Source: Acidimicrobiaceae bacterium (GTDB taxonomy: Bacteria; Actinomycetota; Acidimicrobiia; Acidimicrobiales; UBA10347). From it: a stretch of DNA of 5,627 bases. The notes under the pieces are model-generated. The model searched no databases. It was not told where the DNA came from and saw only the letters and a list, made by a program, of their open reading frames with translations. The translations under genes were made by a program, and so were the position numbers. The stretch lies in NCBI GenBank assembly GCA_003485885.1, contig DNHM01000107.1, positions 1 to 5,627 of the forward strand, read 5' to 3'. Shown piece by piece: positions 5,014 through 5,627 of the stretch; positions within the stretch are counted from its first letter, which is position 1, and each line of letters begins with the position of its first letter.

Positions 5014-5627
5014 GTGCCTGACGACGGAATTCTTGAACCGCTCGATGCCATGAGCGAGGCATGCGAGACGGCTCCACCCCGGAGCGAAGGTTCGCGTAGC
5101 AGCGCTAGCGGTGGAATCTTAGAGTCGCTCGACGACTTCGTTGAGACGCCAGGCAAGATTCGTTCTCGAGACGATGTCATGTCACAAAGCGGCGGTGGTG
5201 GCATCCTTGAATCCCTCGACGACATGCATGATGCGCGCCGTAAGGGTCTGGCCAAACGCGAGCTGTTCGTCGAACCGGGAATGCGACTCGAACATACTCC
5301 TTCGAAGACCAGTGGCCCGGTGGTGTCGTTCATTGAAGGCGTGATCGTCGTGATCAAGGATCAACTTGGCATTGAACACCGTTTCGATCCTGTGCCGGGG
5401 TTCTTCCGTCACGAGGGCGACCTCGTTGCACTGCGATCGCCGCTGCTTCCGAAGAAGGCTGCGAGCTCAGTCACTGCGTCGGGTTCGATTGCCGCAGAAG
5501 ACACGAGCGCCCGAGTTGCTCGGCCTAGTCGTATTTGGGTCGAAGGCATCCACGATGCCGAACTCATCGAACGGGTGTGGGGCGACGACCTTCGCTACGA
5601 GGGCATCGTGGTCGAGCAACTCGAAGG
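5014..5627 (+). CDS. DUF3097 family protein, 5' part (cut by window edge)
   Basis: An open frame from GTG 5014 runs off the window after about 204 residues. GTG is chosen because an in-frame TAA lies at 5002-5004, no other start codon intervenes, and the first GILE-type repeat would be lost from the next ATG (5050). Residues 85-145 (LFVEPGMRLEH, then SGPVVSFIEGVIVVIK, then HRFDPVPGFFRHEGDLVALRSP) and RPSRIWVEGIHDAELIERVW (170-189) resemble the actinobacterial DUF3097 family as I recall it. VEGIHDAELI, with E177, looks like the first strand and acidic residue of a Toprim fold, suggesting a metal- or nucleic-acid-related role, but the family's function is not established. The first 80 residues are unlike that family and carry three GILE(S/P)LD repeats (residues 5-11, 34-41, 63-70) in a low-complexity Ser/Gly/Asp/Glu context. 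It lies downstream of the cassette but probably has its own promoter. Confidence 0.85.
   Translation, partial: MPDDGILEPLDAMSEACETAPPRSEGSRSSASGGILESLDDFVETPGKIRSRDDVMSQSGGGGILESLDDMHDARRKGLAKRELFVEPGMRLEHTPSKTSGPVVSFIEGVIVVIKDQLGIEHRFDPVPGFFRHEGDLVALRSPLLPKKAASSVTASGSIAAEDTSARVARPSRIWVEGIHDAELIERVWGDDLRYEGIVVEQLE
5026..5223 (+). repeat. Three in-frame copies coding for a GILE(S/P)LD motif
   Basis: The copies are at 5026-5046 (GILEPLD), 5113-5136 (GILESLDD) and 5200-5223 (GILESLDD). The first two start 87 bases apart and the last two also 87 bases (29 residues). The codons differ between copies (for example ATCTTAGAG against ATCCTTGAA), so the protein motif is kept while the DNA has drifted. 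Confidence 0.8.

Overview
The window looks like chromosomal DNA from a high-GC actinobacterium, possibly a member of the Acidimicrobiia. This rests on three things seen in the sequence: a DUF3097-type gene at the right edge (a family I know mainly from Actinobacteria), several genes that start with GTG, and three genes with a TANNNT box only 6-7 bases before the start codon, the pattern of leaderless actinobacterial mRNAs. The genus cannot be fixed from the sequence alone.

Left part (1-1822), metabolism and repair. The 3' end of a short-chain dehydrogenase/reductase gene on the plus strand meets two minus-strand genes tail to tail. Those two are an isopenicillin N synthase-like Fe(II)/2-oxoglutarate dioxygenase and, downstream of it, msrB (methionine-(R)-sulfoxide reductase). 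The dioxygenase and msrB are co-directional with a 79-base gap, and msrB appears to have its own promoter.

Middle (1823-4950), a compact accessory cassette. A 202-base divergent intergenic region carries two near-identical 24-base repeats and a third partial copy. It leads into three tightly packed plus-strand genes: a beta-class DNA methyltransferase with an extra C-terminal nuclease-like domain, a small lysine-free acidic protein of unknown function joined by a TGATG overlap, and a 352-residue protein with two sites resembling the PD-(D/E)XK nuclease core. The simplest reading is a restriction-modification system: the methyltransferase protects host DNA, the third protein probably cuts unmodified DNA, and the small protein may be a regulator, inhibitor or subunit. 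The methyltransferase call is strong. The nuclease and small-protein roles are inferred from context and motifs. I see no integrase, transposase, tRNA or terminal repeats.

Right part (4951-5627). After a 63-base gap comes the first two thirds or so of a DUF3097 gene, from a GTG start. Its N-terminal region carries three copies of a GILE(S/P)LD motif ahead of the conserved part, which ends in a Toprim-like VEG-x-x-DA segment at the window edge.

No rRNA, tRNA, CRISPR array or convincing intrinsic terminator was found.
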